Notes under the pieces: model-generated | Database searches by the model: none | What the model was told of the DNA's origin: nothing | The model's input: the letters and a program-made list of their open reading frames with translations, nothing else | From: CACEUX01 sp964404235 | GTDB lineage: Bacteria > Fidelibacterota > Marinisomatia > Marinisomatales > UBA1611 | Direction of reading: 5' to 3' | NCBI GenBank assembly: GCA_964404235.1 | Contig: CAYOJL010000052.1 | Span: forward strand, 1 to 14,072 | DNA: 14,072 bases | In this document: positions 13,464 to 14,072 of the stretch, piece after piece | Position numbering within the stretch: position 1 is the first letter of the stretch | Layout of the letters: the number at the start of each line of letters is the position of its first letter | Translations under genes and position numbers: made by a program

Positions 13464-14072
13464 TGTGGATCAATAAATACTGGATAAACACACGTACTCC
13501 ATTATACAGTTTTTTATTCACTATTCCTTTATTTTTCATATATGAGGTAGGTATATTTCTAACATCATCAAGTGATTTGATCTCTATGCGTAATGGAGCT
13601 GATGCACTGATGAGACAAATTCTTTCTGCATTTGGAATGAATGGGTTTTATTGGATGGGCGTCATATTCTTTCTGGGATTTACATTTGTATTTATATACC
13701 AAAGACATTACTGGCAAGATATAGAAATTTACAGTAATTATCTACTTGTTATGATGGTTGAGAGTCTCATATGGTCTATGGGGCTTTATTTTTTCATGTC
13801 TAATGTATATATATTGCTAATGAATCCTAATGGCTCTGTTTTAATCCAGCAGGTTACACTAGCAGTCGGTGCTGGTATCTACGAAGAAATATTATTTCGC
13901 GTTATATTAATTGCAGGGATTGCAAGTATTCTTGGATTTGTTTTTCAATGGAGTGATCTGCTCAGAAATTGGATTGCGATGATCATTGCGGCCGGAATAT
14001 TCTCTTCATTCCATTTCATTGGTGAATTTGGTGATTATTTTTCATTTAATATCTTTATGGTCAGGTTCTTTG
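13463..14072 (+). CDS. CPBP-family intramembrane metalloprotease (partial, C-terminus off the right edge)
   Basis: The frame opens at ATG 13463, overlapping the lepA stop (TAATG), and stays open for 203 codons to the window edge. The product is a polytopic inner-membrane protein with hydrophobic segments at about 15-34, 62-80, 92-118, 128-139, 145-162 and 169-187. The Abi/CPBP (Rce1-like, PF02517) motifs are present: EEILFR (141-146, EExxxR) and FSSFH (180-184, FxxxH), which together form the putative metal site. The third motif would lie beyond the edge. Members range from CAAX-type proteases to bacteriocin-immunity proteins, and the substrate cannot be read from sequence. Overlap with lepA suggests coupled translation but not a shared pathway. 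Confidence 0.9.
   Translation, partial: MWINKYWINTRTPLYSFLFTIPLFFIYEVGIFLTSSSDLISMRNGADALMRQILSAFGMNGFYWMGVIFFLGFTFVFIYQRHYWQDIEIYSNYLLVMMVESLIWSMGLYFFMSNVYILLMNPNGSVLIQQVTLAVGAGIYEEILFRVILIAGIASILGFVFQWSDLLRNWIAMIIAAGIFSSFHFIGEFGDYFSFNIFMVRFF

Noticed and set aside
13321..13539. Minus-strand 72-codon frame across the end of lepA
   Set aside because: Antisense to the conserved LepA C-terminus and the start of the CPBP protease; a shadow frame.

Overview
The window looks like a piece of a low-GC bacterial chromosome (about one third G+C by eye) from a Gram-negative member of the FCB group (Bacteroidota and relatives). A marine Marinimicrobia/SAR406-type lineage is my best guess, by inference and not proven. 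The pointers are an LptE-type outer-membrane lipoprotein with a Bacteroidota-like N-terminus, a PspF-like sigma-54 activator with the inserted linker seen in FCB regulators, two exported proteins with Gln at the predicted +1 position, and a secreted protein built on Asp-Thr-Thr repeats. Mobile elements, CRISPR arrays, rRNA and tRNA genes were not seen.

Layout. (1) Positions 1-1262, minus strand: the 5' part of a large exported protein (420 codons visible, running off the left edge) with a signal peptide, a charged segment, an array of Asp-Thr-Thr repeats with a 14-residue period, and a C-terminal MORN-type repeat. (2) 1263-1498: AT-rich divergent intergenic region. (3) 1499-5410: uvrC and uvrB, two of the three subunits of the UvrABC nucleotide excision nuclease. 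The uvrB start codon lies inside a possible three-helix structure. (4) 5489-7262: a sigma-54-dependent activator without a sensor domain, followed at once by an LptE-like lipoprotein that carries an unusual acidic, calcium-loop-like insertion. (5) 7273-10901: a tightly packed or overlapping set of asnS, a TIGR00725/LOG-like Rossmann protein, acylphosphatase and glutamine-dependent NAD+ synthetase. (6) 10904-11611: a small exported protein of unknown function and a small cupin whose start is not clean. (7) 11661-14072: lepA (elongation factor 4) and, overlapping its stop codon, a CPBP-family membrane protease cut off by the right edge.

Everything from 1499 onward is on the plus strand with short gaps or overlaps, so it is probably transcribed as one or a few long operons. 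Most of it is housekeeping: DNA repair, translation, NAD synthesis and outer-membrane biogenesis. I see no dedicated defence or mobile system. The less ordinary material is the repeat protein at the left end, the structured uvrB leader, the acidic loop in the LptE-like protein, and the irregular start of the cupin gene.
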